DNA of 8,093 bases. Origin: M55B120 sp965549355. Its GTDB lineage: Bacteria > Actinomycetota > Humimicrobiia > Humimicrobiales > Humimicrobiaceae. A program made the position numbers and the translations under genes. Location of the stretch: contig CBEVGD010000079.1 in assembly GCA_965549355.1 (NCBI GenBank), forward strand, positions 1 through 8,093. The letters are read 5' to 3'. Each line of letters opens with the position of its first letter. Within the stretch, counting starts at the first letter, position 1. Positions 6,541 through 8,093 of the stretch are shown here, piece after piece. The notes below the pieces were generated by a model. It searched no databases, had not been told where the DNA came from, and was given only the letters and a program-made list of their open reading frames with translations.

Positions 6541-7665
6541 TTAATCTATATCAATACCATTAATAAATTCAGCAAACAAAACTAAAGCATCAGCATTTTG
6601 GAAGCTTAGATCAAAGACCAATGTAGAGTCAATGCCATAAACATTACCATTTATTACCGCGCTTAAATCCTGGACAAGAGCCAGGGATGTAAATTGCTCT
6701 ACAGACTCGAAGTTCCATCCGCCGATAGGCAAGATGATCACATCAGGGTCAGAATCCAAAAGTGACTCCAGACTATACTCTGGCCAGCCTGTCAGGCCCT
6801 GGTCAGCTGTCAGGCATTTTCCTCCAGCCATAACTATTAAGTTCTCAACAATTGTATCACCGGATGGAGCCCATGTTTGGAGTGTTTCCATATCACCAAC
6901 CGGACCAAACATAAATACTACTGGTTTTTCATCTTCAGACAGTCCCAATTCATCAACTGCATCCTTTACTTTTTCCTCTTTTGAATTCATATCCGCAACG
7001 ATTTTTGCGGCACCTTCTGCCTCATCAAACATTATCCCATAATTGGTTATATGCTGTTTTATATGATCCAGGTCCTTTATTGTACCGACTGTGTAGATCT
7101 CTATTCCCGCAGCCTCAAATTGATCATCTGATATATCAGTATGTCCGACCAGGTTTACAAATATATCAGGTTCAAGACCGATTAGAAATTCTACATCTAT
7201 GCCGCTATATCCGCCGATTGATGGAACATCTTCATATCCGGGAAAGTTAGGTTCATTAGTAGCCTCGCCATCCATGTCTAATTTGTAACCAACCAGCCAA
7301 TCAGGACCGCCTAGTACTTTATCTGTCAGGCCGAGCTCTGCTATTATTGTGGCACAGCACTTTTCAGCGACAACTATTTTTTCTACCGGGCCCTCAAGAG
7401 TGATCTGCCTATTTTCACTGTCTTCCTGTTGTCCCGCATCATCCTCGATTGTTATAGGATACTCGACCTTATATTGGTCCTCTTCAATAACTTCTTCAGC
7501 TTCTTCCTCTTCCTCAGCCGGCGCTTCCTCAACAGCTTCCTCGATTGTTTCCTCAACAGCTTTTTCAATATTACACCCCGAACCTAAAAACAACATACTT
7601 AGTGAAAAGATAATAATCAGTATGGGGATCAATACCTTATTCATTTTTAACTTTTCTAAAATCAC
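6541..7665 (-). CDS. Fec/BtuF-type ABC transporter substrate-binding lipoprotein
   Basis: A 374-residue extracytoplasmic solute-binding protein. The GTG start at 7665 is preferred: AAGGAG (7677-7672) sits 6 nt ahead of it. An ATG seven codons later (7644) and a GTG at 7758 are alternatives. Residues 1-30 are Lys-bearing and then strongly hydrophobic, ending LGSGC (C31). This fits a lipoprotein signal, though Gly at -3 is not the usual Leu. A Glu-rich spacer (about 35-64) follows. The mature domain is a class III Peripla_BP_2 fold: 'GPVEKIVVAEKCCATIIAELGLTDKVLGG' in the first lobe, 'VEFLIGLEPDIFVN' as the end of that lobe, a long bridging helix, then 'SLESLLDSDPDVIILP' and a C-terminal helix. 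Members bind corrinoids, haem, siderophores or metal chelates. Unusual are the adjacent cysteines C103-C104 near the expected binding cleft and a third Cys (C284) in the second lobe. It follows the probable ATPase gene by 79 nt. The ligand cannot be read from sequence. Confidence 0.85.
   Translation of the reverse strand: MILEKLKMNKVLIPILIIIFSLSMLFLGSGCNIEKAVEETIEEAVEEAPAEEEEEAEEVIEEDQYKVEYPITIEDDAGQQEDSENRQITLEGPVEKIVVAEKCCATIIAELGLTDKVLGGPDWLVGYKLDMDGEATNEPNFPGYEDVPSIGGYSGIDVEFLIGLEPDIFVNLVGHTDISDDQFEAAGIEIYTVGTIKDLDHIKQHITNYGIMFDEAEGAAKIVADMNSKEEKVKDAVDELGLSEDEKPVVFMFGPVGDMETLQTWAPSGDTIVENLIVMAGGKCLTADQGLTGWPEYSLESLLDSDPDVIILPIGGWNFESVEQFTSLALVQDLSAVINGNVYGIDSTLVFDLSFQNADALVLFAEFINGIDID
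7525..7562 (-). repeat. Short direct repeat in the acidic linker of the substrate-binding protein
   Basis: The 14-bp TTCCTCAACAGCTT occurs at 7525-7538 and again at 7549-7562, a 24-bp period. On the coding strand this gives an eight-residue repeat of the EEAVEE type just after the lipoprotein-like cysteine. It is a low-complexity spacer between membrane anchor and binding domain, prone to length change by slippage. Confidence 0.7.
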
Positions 7666-7677
7666 TTTTTTCTCCTT
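7666..7677 (-). promoter_or_regulatory. Ribosome binding site selecting the GTG start of the substrate-binding protein
   Basis: On the - strand AAGGAG (7677-7672) is followed by six A residues and GTG at 7665. The ATG at 7644 has only AT-rich sequence just ahead of it, and the GTG at 7758 would add 31 charged residues before the signal peptide and overlap the upstream gene. Confidence 0.75.
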
Positions 7678-7744
7678 CTTTTTAATTGGTTTTGAATAAT
7701 TTTTACTGTATTCTTTTAATAAAATCAGCAGTTCTGAATATTTT

Positions 7745-8093
7745 TCATCGATCACCACCTTCCCTTAGTAAAATGGCAAGTTCCTCCTCATTATCAACCG
7801 ATACAGCTCCTTTCTTGAGTATTTTTTTGAACAATTCAGTGGCATGGCCATTAGTATAGTCACGGCTTGAGAAATTTGAACCATCTATAAAATAAACTTC
7901 TTTATTCAAACTCAAAGCTTCTTCAACAGAGAGAAGATTCGAGTAATTTTTTCTGCCAAACTGGACCCTCGAAATTACAATAACATCACTGTTTTCAATA
8001 AACTTTTTATTGAGCTTAATATTTTCTTCCGATATTTCCAGGTGAGGATCCTCAATAATCAGTGGTATTTTTAACTGTTGAGCTATTTTTGCA
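7745..8093 (-). CDS. Probable Fec/BtuD-type ABC transporter ATPase, C-terminal extension only (5' end outside window)
   Basis: Reading from 8092 to a TGA at 7747-7745 gives 115 residues; the rest, including any Walker motifs, lies beyond the window. The visible part has an alternating beta/alpha pattern: 'LKIPLIIEDPHLEISEENI', 'SDVIVISRVQFGRKNYSNL', 'KEVYFIDG', then 'SRDYTNGHATELFKKI' and 'GAVSVDNEEELAILL'. From memory of the family, this matches the extra C-terminal domain on a subset of iron-complex/corrinoid-type ABC ATPases in anaerobic bacteria and archaea, which end in 'RDFTGG.AT.LY' and 'GA..V..EEEL'. The next gene, 79 nt downstream on the same strand, encodes the substrate-binding protein of such an importer, which supports the call. 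The permease should lie upstream, outside the window. The role of the extension is unknown. No ATPase motif can be seen here, so the assignment rests on this tail and the context. Confidence 0.65.
   Translation of the reverse strand, partial: AKIAQQLKIPLIIEDPHLEISEENIKLNKKFIENSDVIVISRVQFGRKNYSNLLSVEEALSLNKEVYFIDGSNFSSRDYTNGHATELFKKILKKGAVSVDNEEELAILLREGGDR

Noticed and set aside
6734..7699. Ser-rich and other + strand frames opposite the substrate-binding protein
   Set aside because: They are antisense to a well-supported coding gene, have no ribosome binding sites, and are low complexity where they face the Glu-rich linker.
7666..7758. Start of the substrate-binding protein at GTG 7758
   Set aside because: It would put 31 charged residues before the signal peptide and overlap the upstream gene. 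The GTG at 7665 has a well-spaced AAGGAG.

Overview
The window is AT-rich DNA of bacterial type. Shine-Dalgarno sequences are strong, two genes start with TTG or GTG, and one product has an N-terminal lipoprotein-like signal. The gene content (nitrogenase-like iron-sulfur enzymes and a SPASM-type protein) points to a strict anaerobe. The Glu-rich linker behind the signal peptide is a habit of some deep-branching anaerobic phyla, but I cannot name a taxon from this sequence.

Layout. On the + strand: (1) the 3' part of a radical SAM/SPASM protein, cut by the window start (3-557); (2) a single-chain fusion of a NifH/BchL-type ATP-dependent reductase to a NifD/BchN-type catalytic subunit (598-2892); (3) a NifK/BchB-like partner subunit whose start overlaps the end of the fusion gene (2858-4255). 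On the - strand, converging on these after only 12 bp: (4) a fused ChlI-ChlD type chelatase motor protein (4268-6322) behind a 218-nt leader holding two strong hairpins; (5) a probable lipoprotein substrate-binding component of a Fec/BtuF-type ABC importer (6541-7665); (6) the C-terminal end of what looks like the matching ABC ATPase, carrying a family-specific extension (7745-8093, cut by the window end).

How the genes may work together. The nitrogenase-like pair keeps every Fe-S ligand of the reductase part and the three cluster cysteines of the NifD-like part, but lacks the FeMo-cofactor Cys and His positions. The NifK-like partner keeps only one of the three P-cluster cysteines. That is the ligand pattern expected for a DPOR/COR-like enzyme (one [4Fe-4S] cluster held by 3+1 ligands), not for a nitrogenase. 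Such enzymes reduce tetrapyrroles in (bacterio)chlorophyll and F430 synthesis. The neighbouring ChlI-ChlD motor normally drives metal insertion into a tetrapyrrole, and Fec/BtuF importers carry corrinoids, haem or metal chelates. My main inference is a locus for uptake and/or building of an unusual metal-tetrapyrrole (or other metal-chelate) cofactor, with a nitrogenase-like reductase at its centre. The large chelatase subunit (ChlH/CobN) and the ABC permease are not in the window. The substrate cannot be read from the sequence.
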